Shown piece by piece: positions 17,911-25,499 of a stretch of 64,000 nt of DNA. The stretch covers positions 372,001-436,000 of the forward strand of contig NZ_NOKT01000001.1 of NCBI RefSeq assembly GCF_002237655.1, written 5' to 3'. Position numbers and translations under genes: made by a program. This stretch comes from Streptomyces sp. XY006 (GTDB lineage Bacteria > Actinomycetota > Actinomycetes > Streptomycetales > Streptomycetaceae). The notes below the pieces were generated by a model. It was not told the DNA's origin, searched no databases, and was given only the letters and a program-made list of their open reading frames with translations. How positions within the stretch are numbered: position 1 is the stretch's first letter; every line of letters begins with the position of its first letter.

Positions 17911-19503
17911 ATGAGTACGAACCAGCTCCCACCGGCCGCGCGAGCCGACGGCGGAAGCGTGCCCGACGCGCGGCAGTTGCGCGCGATCCTGATCGCCGTC
18001 TCTCTGGCCCTCATGGCGGTCATCGCCTCGGTCTCCGGGCTGAATGTCGCGCAGACGCACATGGCCGTGGAGTTCGGGGCCTCCCAGAGCACGGTCCTGT
18101 GGATCATCAACATCTACACCCTCGCCCTGGCCGCACTGCTGCTGCCGCTCGGCGCCGTCGGCGACCGGCTGGGCCGCAAGCCCATGCTCATCGCGGGACT
18201 CGGGGTCTTCGGAGCCGCGACCGTCGTCGCGGGCCTGGCCCCGACGGCGGAGGTGATGCTCGCCTCGCGCGTGGCGAGCGGGGTCGGCGCCGCGATGATC
18301 ATGCCGATCACGCTCGCCGTCATCACCTCCACCTTCCCCGAGGAGCAGCGCGGCAAGGCGATCGGCGTGTGGACCGGCGTCGCCGGAGGCGGCGGCGTCC
18401 TCGGCATGTTCCTCTCCGCGCTCCTCGTCGATGTCGCCGACTGGCGTGGGCTGTTCGTCCTGCCGGGGGTCCTGGTGCTCGTGGCCCTGGCCATGACGGT
18501 GAAGTCCGTTCCCAACTCCCGTGAGAGGGCGGCACACCGCTTCGACACTCTCGGCGCGCTCGTCTCCTCGGTCGCCGTGGTCGGTCTCATCTTCGTCCTC
18601 CAGGAAGGCCCCGAACGCGGCTGGGCCGCCCCCGAAACGCTGATCAGTCTCGCCGTCGGCCTCCTCGCCGCCGTCGGGTTCGCGGTTTGGGAACTGCGTC
18701 GCCGCGACGCCGCGCTGCTGGACGTACGGCTCTTCCGCGAGCGCGGTCTGGCGGCCGGCTCGGTGACGCTCCTGGTGGTCTTCGGAGTGCAGGCGGGCAT
18801 CGGCGTGGTCCTGTTCCCGTTCTTCCAGGCCGTGCTCGGCTGGTCGGGCCTGCTGTCCACGCTGGCGATGATGCCCATGGCCGTCGCGATGATGGCGGCC
18901 TCCGGTCTGGCGCCGAGGCTCGCCGTACGTCACGGTGCTCGCTCGACGATGGTGCTGGGCACGGCGACGGCCGGCCTCGGCATGGCGTTCATGGCCCTGT
19001 TCGTCTCCGTGGACGGCGGCTATCTGTCCGTCCTGCCCGGTCTGCTCGCCATGGGCGTCGGCATGGGGCTGTCGATGACCCCGTCCACGGAGGCCATCAC
19101 CGCATCCCTGCCCCGCGCGAAGCAGGGCGTCGCCTCGGCGCTCAACGACGTCACACGCGAGTTCGGCACCGCGCTCGGCGTCGCCCTGCTCGGCGCACTC
19201 GTGTCCGCCGGTTACCGCAGCGCCATCGACGAGAGGCTGCACGGCATTCCGCAGGGGGCCGCGGACACCGCCCGGGAAGGCGTCGCCAACGCCGTCGAGG
19301 CGGCGGGCGGCACCGGCCCGCACGCACCGGACCTGCTCCACGCGGCCCGGGAGTCCTTCGTCGACGGCTGGCAGCAGGCCATGTGGGCAGGCGTCGCCGT
19401 CATGGCCGTGCTCCTCGTCCACATCGCGTTCCGAGGTCCCGCGAACACGCCCCGCGAGGTCCCGGACGACACGGAGACCGCGGAGCCGGCGACCAGCCGC
19501 TGA
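17911..19503 (+). CDS. MFS drug-efflux transporter, DHA2 (14-TM) family
   Basis: 530-residue inner-membrane protein with about 14 hydrophobic helices. Motif A appears as GAVGDRLGRKPMLIAG and motif C-like sequence as GVAGGGGVLGMFLSALLVD, which mark EmrB/QacA-type proton-driven drug exporters. The WIINIYTLALAALLLPLG segment is the typical second helix. An AGAGGA Shine-Dalgarno precedes the ATG. Regulation by the divergent XRE-cupin protein is likely. Substrate unknown. Confidence 0.92.
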   Translation: MSTNQLPPAARADGGSVPDARQLRAILIAVSLALMAVIASVSGLNVAQTHMAVEFGASQSTVLWIINIYTLALAALLLPLGAVGDRLGRKPMLIAGLGVFGAATVVAGLAPTAEVMLASRVASGVGAAMIMPITLAVITSTFPEEQRGKAIGVWTGVAGGGGVLGMFLSALLVDVADWRGLFVLPGVLVLVALAMTVKSVPNSRERAAHRFDTLGALVSSVAVVGLIFVLQEGPERGWAAPETLISLAVGLLAAVGFAVWELRRRDAALLDVRLFRERGLAAGSVTLLVVFGVQAGIGVVLFPFFQAVLGWSGLLSTLAMMPMAVAMMAASGLAPRLAVRHGARSTMVLGTATAGLGMAFMALFVSVDGGYLSVLPGLLAMGVGMGLSMTPSTEAITASLPRAKQGVASALNDVTREFGTALGVALLGALVSAGYRSAIDERLHGIPQGAADTAREGVANAVEAAGGTGPHAPDLLHAARESFVDGWQQAMWAGVAVMAVLLVHIAFRGPANTPREVPDDTETAEPATSR

Positions 19504-19522
19504 CCGAACGGCCTGCCACGAC

Positions 19523-19610
19523 GAGCCGTTCCGCGACACGAGACGAGCCGTCCCGCGACACGCGACGAGCCGTCCCGCGACACATGAGGACACGTCCCGC
19601 GACACGCGGC
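19523..19610. repeat. Four 22-bp imperfect tandem repeats
   Basis: Units at 19523-19544, 19545-19566, 19567-19588 and 19589-19610, each with the core CGTCCCGCGACAC (first unit CGTTCCGCGACAC). They lie right after the MFS stop. They are too long and too few for a microsatellite, show no dyad, and encode nothing obvious. They may be a remnant of a slipped duplication or protein-binding sites. Confidence 0.8.
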
Positions 19611-19664
19611 GAGACATCACCATCGACCCGGGTCAACTCGCCGCACGGCTCGGGTCGATGGAGC

Positions 19665-20234
19665 ATGCCGGTGTCCTCGGCCGATAGCCTGGCCACTGTG
19701 ACGGTGGGCACCGAGGAAACCAGACTGATCGTGCTCCGCGGCAACAGCGCCTCGGGCAAATCGTCCGTCGCGGCCGGACTGCGCGAGCGGTTCGGCCGCG
19801 GACTCGCCGTCGTCGCCCAGGACAACATCCGCCGGACCGTGCTCCGCGAGCGGGACCGGCCCGGCGCGGCGAACATCGGCCTGATCGACCTCACCGCCCG
19901 CTACGCCCTGGACGCCGGCTTCCATGTCGTGGTCGAAGGCATCCTCTACGCCGACCACTACGGAGCCATGCTGGCGGCACTGAGCGCCGACCACCTCGGC
20001 CCCACCCATGCCTACTACCTGGACGTGCCGTTCGAGGAAACCCTCACCCGGCACGCGACCAAACCGATCGCCGACGAGGTCACCGAGGCGCAACTGCGCG
20101 ACTGGTACCGGCCAGGCGATCTGCTGCCCGGCGGCACGGAAACGGTCATCGGCGCCGACAGGACCCTCGACGAGACCATCGACCACATCATGCGCGCCAC
20201 GGGCCTGATCCACGGGGCGAGCGCCGTCTCCTGA
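19665..20234 (+). CDS. P-loop kinase-like protein (AAA_33 / zeta-toxin-like)
   Basis: About 189 residues. The Walker A motif is LRGNSASGKSSVAAGLRERF, followed by VVAQDNIRRTVLRERD, HVVVEGILYADHY (Walker B-like) and YYLDVPFEETLTRHATKP. This is the layout of small kinases annotated AAA_33 or zeta-like, which phosphorylate small molecules or nucleotide sugars. The start is uncertain: ATG 19665 has GGAG only three bases before it, and GTG 19698 or 19704 would remove 11-13 residues. No antitoxin-like small gene is beside it, so a toxin role has no support. The downstream sequence is interrupted by the IS element 25 bases after the stop. Confidence 0.8.
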   Translation: MPVSSADSLATVTVGTEETRLIVLRGNSASGKSSVAAGLRERFGRGLAVVAQDNIRRTVLRERDRPGAANIGLIDLTARYALDAGFHVVVEGILYADHYGAMLAALSADHLGPTHAYYLDVPFEETLTRHATKPIADEVTEAQLRDWYRPGDLLPGGTETVIGADRTLDETIDHIMRATGLIHGASAVS

Positions 20235-20259
20235 AGTTGGCCGACTCGCAGGACTCGGG

Positions 20260-21180
20260 CTAGGTCGTGTCTCTTTGATGGGTTGGTCAGTTGATCGGAT
20301 GTGTCCGTCCGATTAGTGATCACCGATGCGACGTGGGACCGGATCGAGCCGTTGATGCCAGCTGATCCGGTCCGCGGGCGGCGATGGGCCGACCACCGCC
20401 GCACCCTTGAGGCCATCGCGTGGAAGTACCGCACGAACTCGCCTTGGCGGGACCTGCCGGACGAGCTCGGCTCGTTCCAGACCGCCCACAAACGGCTGAT
20501 CAGATGGGCCGTCGACGGCACCTGGGAGATGATCCTCACCGCCGTCCTGGCGTCGGCGGACGCCGGCGACGACATCGACTGGACCGTGTCAGTGGACTCC
20601 ACAGTTGTCCGGGCTCACCAGCACGCTGCCGGAGCACTCAAAAGAGGGGCGGCCCGCACCGGCGAGCCCGCCGATCACGCCCTCGGACGCTCCCGCGGCG
20701 GGCTGAGCACCAAGGTCCACCTGGCCGCGGATGGCCGCGCACGGCCTCTCGCCTTGACCGTCACGGCGGGCCAGGCAGGTGACGCACCCGCATTCGCGAC
20801 GGTGATGTCCCGCATCCGCGTGCCCCGCACTGGTCCGGGCAGGCCTCGGACCCGCCCCCTGGCCGTTCTGGCCGACCGCGCGTATTCCTCCCGCGCCATC
20901 CGCAGCCACCTGCGGCGCCGGGGTATCCGTGCGGTCATCCCGCAGCCGTCCGACCAGATAGGCCACCGCCTGCGGCGAGGCCGGCTCGGTGGCCGTCCGC
21001 CCGACTTCGACAGCGAGGCCTACAAGCAGCGGAATACCGTCGAGCGGTGCATCAGCCGCCTCAAACAGTGGCGCGGCCTGGCCACACGAACCGACAAGCT
21101 CGCGATCGCTTACCAGGCCGCACTCCACCTCGCGGGCATCCTCATCTGGACCCGACGCTGACCCGAAAGACAGAACCTAG
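20260..21180 (+). mobile_element. IS5-family insertion sequence, complete
   Basis: 921 bases bounded by CTAG at both ends. The left end reads CTAGGTCGTGTCTCTTTGA. The right end, read on the minus strand, begins CTAGGTTCTGTCTTTCGGG, giving inverted repeats of roughly 14 matches in 19. One transposase frame fills the element. CTAG at both borders could be a duplicated target or part of the ends; the second copy at 21958-22141 also finishes in CTAG, so the present data cannot decide. The right border sits on the stop codon of the minus-strand small secreted protein gene. Confidence 0.85.
20301..21161 (+). CDS. IS5-family DDE transposase
   Basis: 286 residues, GTG start at 20301. The N-terminal DUF4096-like domain (VITDATWDRIEPLMPADPVRGRRWADHRRTLEAIAWKYRTNSPWRDLP) is followed by the DDE catalytic core: Asp in WTVSVDSTVVRAH, Asp in AVLADRAYSS and Glu in RNTVERCISRLKQWRGLATR. 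All three are present and the frame is continuous, so the enzyme looks active. Unlike many IS5-type streptomycete elements, it is one frame with no programmed frameshift. Confidence 0.95.
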   Translation: MSVRLVITDATWDRIEPLMPADPVRGRRWADHRRTLEAIAWKYRTNSPWRDLPDELGSFQTAHKRLIRWAVDGTWEMILTAVLASADAGDDIDWTVSVDSTVVRAHQHAAGALKRGAARTGEPADHALGRSRGGLSTKVHLAADGRARPLALTVTAGQAGDAPAFATVMSRIRVPRTGPGRPRTRPLAVLADRAYSSRAIRSHLRRRGIRAVIPQPSDQIGHRLRRGRLGGRPPDFDSEAYKQRNTVERCISRLKQWRGLATRTDKLAIAYQAALHLAGILIWTRR

Positions 21181-21482
21181 CCCACACCCACCGCGACTTC
21201 GATGACATTCAGTAGGTCCTCTTCGGCGGGGATGTCCGCGCCTCCGCAGTGCTGGTAGGGCGCGCTGAGCGGAAGCTGAGCGGCATTGTTCAGGAGACCT
21301 GCGGCGTGCGCGGTTTCGGTGACAGCCCTGTTAGTGCGGTCGATGGTGACACAGGTGTTGTTGAATGCCGGGCTCGCGATGACCCCGATACCACCGGCGC
21401 TGGCTGGTGCTGCGGACAGCATTCCGGCCCCGGCAACGAGCCCCACCAGGCCCGCGACCCGTGCGACATGCAAAATTTCCAT
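21177..21482 (-). CDS. Small secreted protein, unknown function
   Basis: 101 residues from ATG 21482 with a Sec signal peptide (VARVAGLVGLVAGAGMLSAAPASA) and a short mature part of about 75 residues with two cysteines (NNTCVTID and QHCGGAD). The GGIGVIASPAFNNTC start and PLSAPYQHCGGAD segment look like small exported streptomycete proteins distantly reminiscent of chaplins, but I cannot place it in a named family. The stop TAG (21177-21179) lies inside the CTAG at the right end of the IS element, so the IS has landed exactly at the end of the gene. No clear Shine-Dalgarno. Codon use is less G+C-biased than its neighbours, suggesting acquisition. Confidence 0.6.
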   Translation of the reverse strand: MEILHVARVAGLVGLVAGAGMLSAAPASAGGIGVIASPAFNNTCVTIDRTNRAVTETAHAAGLLNNAAQLPLSAPYQHCGGADIPAEEDLLNVIEVAVGVG

Positions 21483-21957
21483 ACCCAGCAAACGCGGCAC
21501 TCTGGCTGCGGTTACGTACTGCTAATGCCTGCTCGTAACGCGTGCGGCAGCCAGGGCGAACCCGCTGCTCCTGCCACCCGGGCCTTATCTGCAAGCTGGG
21601 AGGCCGGCCGGGTCGGGCGGTGCCCTCGATGGTGACGGCAACTTCCAGTGGGCCGATCCACTCGCTGTCCTTCGACCTGGCGGTGATGCTTAGGCGTACC
21701 GGCGCGTTCGCTTACTCGCGCAGCCAGTCATGTGTGCTGCTCGCCCGACCAGGTCGGCCGGATGGTTGGTGTCAGGCCGTAGCGCGTCCACTCACCGCCG
21801 TGAGCTGCTGCGGGGCGACGGTCCGCCCGGTGTCGTCGCGGCCATCCGCGCTGCATTTCCACGGCCCCCAGAGTGCGCCCGTACCTGCTCGGGGGTGGCG
21901 GTGGCGGCGAGTTGCGGACCGTTGCCGCGGTGCGGGTTGTGGTCGCGGATGGCCACG
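21483..21957. other. Non-coding or decayed stretch between two IS ends
   Basis: About 475 bases with several overlapping short frames on both strands, none with a good start site or recognisable domain. On the minus strand a segment around 21630-21690 reads SKDSEWIGPLEVAVTIEGT and one around 21790 reads GEWTRYGLTPTIRPTW. Both look like fragments of real proteins in different frames, so a frameshifted remnant of an unknown gene is possible. Base composition is lower in G+C than the rest of the window. Confidence 0.4.
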
Positions 21958-22141
21958 GTGATCTCGATCTTGCCAGCAAGGCTGGCAAACAGCGGAACGC
22001 CTTCGAACGGTGCATCAACCGCCTCAAAGAGGGGCGGCTTGGCCACACGAACCGACAAGCTCACGATCGCCTACCAGGCCGCACTCCACCTCGCGGGCGT
22101 CCTCATCTGGACCCGACGCTGACCAAAGAGACACGGCCTAG
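21958..22141 (+). pseudogene. 3' fragment of a second IS5-family copy
   Basis: About 100 bases (22024-22123) are nearly identical to the C-terminal end of the transposase at 20301-21161, covering ATRTDKLTIAYQAALHLAGVLIWTRR. Upstream the match weakens (KQRNAFERCINRLK), with a net two-base deletion in the CLK(Q/E) region that breaks the frame, and it is lost before about 21958. The terminal sequence, read on the minus strand, is CTAGGCCGTGTCTCTTTGG. This matches the left end of the complete element better than that element's own right end does. The fragment has no catalytic core and cannot encode a transposase. Confidence 0.85.
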
Positions 22142-22572
22142 CGGGGTGTCGCCAGGACGTCCTGGAGTACGTCTTCGAGCGTGACCCGGGCCAGTTCCTT
22201 TCTCAGGGTCTGCTCGACGCCGTCGTAGACCCGCTGCATCGCCGGCTGGATGCCGTGGCCCACCACGCACTCCTGGTCCGGCGTGGTGCGGTGCATCGCG
22301 AACAACGGGCCCGGTTCCACTGCCTCGTACACGTCGAGCAGGGTCATCGACCCCAGCTCGCGCGCCAGCGACCAGCCGGCTCCCACGCCTCGCCGGGACT
22401 CCACGAGCCCGGCCCTGCGCAGATCACCCAACAGCCGCCTGATCACCACGGGGTTGGTGTTCGCGCTGGACGCGATCTGCTCGGAGGTGGCGACCTCATG
22501 GCCCTGGCGCTGGTAGAGGCCGATCCAGGCCAGGGCGTGCGAGGCGATGGTCAGCCTGCTGTTGGCACTCAT
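22138..22572 (-). CDS. Rrf2-family transcriptional regulator
   Basis: 144 residues from ATG 22572. The winged helix-turn-helix is NSRLTIASHALAWIGLYQRQGHEVATSEQIASSANTNPVVIRRLLGDLRRAGLVESRRGVGAGWSLAR, typical of Rrf2 proteins. The C-terminal part has a single Cys (PDQECVVG) rather than the three needed for an iron-sulphur cluster, so it is more like the YwnA/CymR-type branch. Its stop TAG lies inside the CTAG of the truncated IS copy. It is divergent from an SDR gene, and the 130 bases between them carry an array of dyad half-sites that it probably binds. Confidence 0.92.
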   Translation of the reverse strand: MSANSRLTIASHALAWIGLYQRQGHEVATSEQIASSANTNPVVIRRLLGDLRRAGLVESRRGVGAGWSLARELGSMTLLDVYEAVEPGPLFAMHRTTPDQECVVGHGIQPAMQRVYDGVEQTLRKELARVTLEDVLQDVLATPR

Positions 22573-22601
22573 GACCCCTCCTCTCGGCCGCAACGCCTCA
22601 T

Positions 22602-22666
22602 GTTACGACAGCGCAGTCGTAACAGTGAAGGTTGCAACAGTCGGTCGTAACAATTACTGTTGCGAC
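22602..22666. promoter_or_regulatory. Operator array of five 8-bp half-sites
   Basis: Half-sites GTTACGAC (22602-22609), GTCGTAAC (22616-22623), GTTGCAAC (22631-22638), GTCGTAAC (22644-22651) and GTTGCGAC (22659-22666) alternate in orientation with centres 13-15 bases apart. The first two form a perfect interrupted palindrome. The array covers the space between the Rrf2 regulator and the SDR gene, so binding would control both. Confidence 0.8.
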
Positions 22667-22701
22667 AGCCGTAAGGGTCAATCAACGAGGTGAGAAGAAG
22701 C

Positions 22702-23451
22702 ATGAGCAAGCCACTCACGGGCAAGGTCGCCCTGGTCACCGGGGGGTCGCGAGGGCTGGGAGCCGCGACCGTGCGACTGCTGGCCGAGCAGGGCGCCGAC
22801 GTCGCCTTCACCTATGTCAGTTCCGAGAAGCAGGCGCAGGCCGTCGTCGACGAGGTGCGCGGCAAGGGGGCGAACGCCGTCGCCTTCCGGTCCGACCAGG
22901 CGGACACGAGCCAGGCACCGGCGCTGATCGACGACGTGGTCGCGCACTTCGGCGGCCTGGACATCCTCGTCAACAACGCCGCGATCTCCGTGGCCGGCAC
23001 GGTGGACGACCCGGACGCCGACACCGCCGCACTGGACCGGATGCACGCCACCAACTACCTCGGCGTGATCGCCGTCATCCGGGCCGCCGCCCGAGTGCTG
23101 CGCACCGGCGGTCGCATCATCACGGTGAGCTCCGGCCTGGGCTCCCGGGTCGGCACCCCCGGCCTCGCCGACTACTCGGCGACCAAGTCCGGGATAGAGA
23201 GGTACACCATGGGCGTCGCACGCGACCTCGGCCCCCGCGACATCACGGCCAACGTCGTGGAGGCCGGACTGATGGACGGCGGCATGGAACCGCCGGACCC
23301 CGAGACCCTCAAGGTCCTGCTCGGCTCGCTGTCCCTGCAGCGCATGGGCCACCCCGACGAAATCGCCGCGGCGATCGCCTTCCTGGCGAGCCCGGCCGCC
23401 TCGTACGTCACGGGCGCGGTGCTGGACGCCCACGGTGGCTACAACGCCTGA
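22702..23451 (+). CDS. Short-chain dehydrogenase/reductase (3-oxoacyl-ACP reductase-like)
   Basis: 249 residues, ATG 22702. Rossmann motif KVALVTGGSRGLGAATVRLL, the NNAA motif (DILVNNAAIS), catalytic Ser in ITVSSGLGSR and the Tyr-x-x-x-Lys in DYSATKSGIERY are all intact, and the C-terminus VTGAVLDAHGGYNA is standard for classical SDRs. A Gly-Ser-Arg after the second Gly of the nucleotide loop suggests NADPH. It reduces a ketone or oxidises an alcohol of unknown identity. It is divergent from, and probably repressed by, the Rrf2 protein. Confidence 0.92.
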   Translation: MSKPLTGKVALVTGGSRGLGAATVRLLAEQGADVAFTYVSSEKQAQAVVDEVRGKGANAVAFRSDQADTSQAPALIDDVVAHFGGLDILVNNAAISVAGTVDDPDADTAALDRMHATNYLGVIAVIRAAARVLRTGGRIITVSSGLGSRVGTPGLADYSATKSGIERYTMGVARDLGPRDITANVVEAGLMDGGMEPPDPETLKVLLGSLSLQRMGHPDEIAAAIAFLASPAASYVTGAVLDAHGGYNA

Positions 23452-23479
23452 GCCGCCACCTCCCGCCGCTTCATCCGCC

Positions 23480-24076
23480 TCACCGGGTGTCGGTGGGCCG
23501 GGGGTCGGCTGAGGACTGGGGGAGCGTCGACAGGTACGTCGCGACGAGGCCACGCGCCCAGTCCGCCGAGGCGGGCTCGGAGGTGAAGACGGCGCGGTAG
23601 TAGACCGGGCCGAGCAGGGAGTCGGCGGCGCTCTCCACCTCCGGTGCGGTTCCCCCCCGCTCGACCTCGTGCCGGAGGATGGCGCCCAGCTGGCGGTGCC
23701 GGTCCTCGACGCAGGCGCAGCCGCCGGCCGGTCCGGTGGCGATGGTGGCCCGCATGAGGGCGAGCGTGTCCGGATCGGCGACGTCGGTGGCGACATCGGC
23801 CAGCCAGCGCTCCAGGTCGCCGGCGAGCGAGCCGGAGTCGGGCACCACCAGATCGTCGCTGAAGCGGCTGGTGGCGACATCGGTGAGCAGCTGGGCGGTC
23901 GATCCCCAGCGCCGGTAGAGGGTCGTGGGGTGCACGCCGGCGCGTGCGGCGACAGCCGGGAGCGTCAGCGTCTCGGCCTCCTCCTCTGCGAGGAGCTCCG
24001 CGACGGCGCGGTGCACGGCGGCCCGGACCTTCGCGGAGCGGCCGCCGGGGCGTACCTGGGTGGACGAGTCAGCCAT
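23480..24076 (-). CDS. TetR-family repressor
   Basis: 198 residues. The N-terminal helix-turn-helix is VRAAVHRAVAELLAEEEAETLTLPAVAARAGVHPTTLYRRWGSTAQLLTDV, with the TetR pattern (A.rAGVh..TlYrrWgs). The C-terminal ligand domain resembles the TetR_C_16/11 type. It is divergent from an MFS exporter and a large inverted repeat lies in the 75 bases between them, the standard layout of an efflux pump and its repressor. Confidence 0.93.
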   Translation of the reverse strand: MADSSTQVRPGGRSAKVRAAVHRAVAELLAEEEAETLTLPAVAARAGVHPTTLYRRWGSTAQLLTDVATSRFSDDLVVPDSGSLAGDLERWLADVATDVADPDTLALMRATIATGPAGGCACVEDRHRQLGAILRHEVERGGTAPEVESAADSLLGPVYYRAVFTSEPASADWARGLVATYLSTLPQSSADPRPTDTR

Positions 24077-24089
24077 GAGGAAATTATCG

Positions 24090-24135
24090 CACTGATCGTT
24101 GCGTTAGTGGTAGCGTCTTAACGCATCGATCACTG
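24090..24135. promoter_or_regulatory. TetR operator: inverted repeat between repressor and MFS gene
   Basis: Arms CACTGATCGTTGCGTTA (24090-24106) and TAACGCATCGATCACTG (24119-24135) match at 15 of 17 positions around a 12-base centre. The inner TTGCGTTA/TAACGCAT parts form the strongest dyad. It covers the likely promoters of both divergent genes. Confidence 0.85.
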
Positions 24136-24151
24136 CTTTTGGAGCCTCCTC

Positions 24152-25435
24152 ATGTCCGAGCCCGCCTCCTCGCAGCTCCAGCCGCCTCCGCCCGCGCCCG
24201 AGGGCACCGCCGCGAGCCCCGTGGGGCGACGGCGACTGAGTCACCCGGTCGCCTTCGCCTCCCTCGCGGCCGTCTTCGTCCTCTTCATGGCCGCCTCCAG
24301 CGCCCCGTCCCCGCTCTACGTCGTCTACCAGGAGCAATGGCACTTCTCGGCGATCACTCTCACCACCGTCTTCGCCGTGTACGTGCTGGGCATGATCGCG
24401 GCCCTCCTGGTGCTCGGCGCTCTCTCCGACCACCTCGGCCGCCGCCCGGTCCTGCTGTCCGCGATCGCCCTGGAAGCCGTCTCCATGGTCCTGTTCCTCA
24501 CGGCGGGCAACGTCGCGGTGCTGCTGACCGCGCGCCTGGTCCAGGGCATCGCCACGGGAGCCGCCATGACCACCCTGGGTGCCGCCCTGGCCGACCTCAA
24601 CCCCGGCTACGCCCCGCACCGCGCGGGCATCGTCACCGGCACCGCACCCACGTTCGGCCTGGCCCTCGGCTCCCTGGGCTGCGGTCTCCTCGTGGAGTAC
24701 GAGCCGCACCCCACCCGGCTCGTCTACCTGCTCCTGCTGGCCGCGTTGCTGGTCGCCGGCGCGGTCATCTCGGCACTGCCCGAGACCTCACTGCGGCGTC
24801 CGGGTGCTGCCCGCTCCCTCCAGCCCCGCCTCCGGATCGCGCCGCACCTTCGAGCGGACCTGCTGAGCCTGGTGCCGATCCTCGTCGCCAGCTGGGCGCT
24901 CGGCGGCCTCTACCTCTCCCTGGGCCCGTCCGTCGCAGCCGGCCTGTTCGGCCTGTCCAGCCATGTCGTCGGCGGGCTCGTCGTCACGCTGCTGACCGGT
25001 CCGGCCTTCCTCACCGCCCTCGCCCTGCGCGGCTGGCCGGTCGGACGCACCCTCGCCGTCAGCGCCGGACTACTGCTCGCCGGCACGGCCATCGCCCTGA
25101 CAGGTGTTCAGGAACACTCCCTGGTCACGGCTGCGCTCGGCACCGCCATCGCGGGCGTCGGCTTCGGCGGCTCCGCCCTCGCCAGCTTCGGCACCCTGGC
25201 ACGCATGGCCCGGCCGGCCGAGCGCAGCGAGCTCTTCTCCGTGGCCTTCGTCATCTCCTACCTGTCCTTCAGCATCCCCGCGGTGATAGCCGGAATCGCC
25301 ACCACGCACGCCGGACTGCAGCCGACGTTCGTCGTCTACGCGGCCACCGTCGCCGTGCTGTGTGCCCTCGCCCTGCTCGCTCAGCGCCTGCGCGCCACCC
25401 GCACCGCGACGGCCGCACCCGCCCCCCGCGGGTGA
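24152..25435 (+). CDS. MFS transporter (DHA1, 12-TM)
   Basis: 427 residues with about 12 hydrophobic helices. Motif A is GALSDHLGRRPVLLSAI and the motif C area is GIVTGTAPTFGLALGSLGCGLLV. The proline/alanine-rich N-terminal tail is cytoplasmic. This is a sugar-efflux/multidrug type of the DHA1 group. A TTTTGGAG Shine-Dalgarno precedes the ATG. It is controlled in all likelihood by the divergent TetR protein. Substrate unknown. Confidence 0.92.
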   Translation: MSEPASSQLQPPPPAPEGTAASPVGRRRLSHPVAFASLAAVFVLFMAASSAPSPLYVVYQEQWHFSAITLTTVFAVYVLGMIAALLVLGALSDHLGRRPVLLSAIALEAVSMVLFLTAGNVAVLLTARLVQGIATGAAMTTLGAALADLNPGYAPHRAGIVTGTAPTFGLALGSLGCGLLVEYEPHPTRLVYLLLLAALLVAGAVISALPETSLRRPGAARSLQPRLRIAPHLRADLLSLVPILVASWALGGLYLSLGPSVAAGLFGLSSHVVGGLVVTLLTGPAFLTALALRGWPVGRTLAVSAGLLLAGTAIALTGVQEHSLVTAALGTAIAGVGFGGSALASFGTLARMARPAERSELFSVAFVISYLSFSIPAVIAGIATTHAGLQPTFVVYAATVAVLCALALLAQRLRATRTATAAPAPRG

Positions 25436-25499
25436 CGCACCGGCACCCGCGAACCGACCGGCAGGGCTTGAGGCGGCGGCGCCGGGTTACCCCCTTTCC

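Noticed and set aside
19665..20234. Zeta-type toxin of a toxin-antitoxin pair
   Set aside because: No adjacent small antitoxin gene and no zeta-specific pattern beyond the shared P-loop; kept as a kinase-like protein only.
21542..21961. 139-residue frame in the IS-flanked stretch
   Set aside because: Composition and codon use are not protein-like, no start site, and it runs into IS sequence out of frame.
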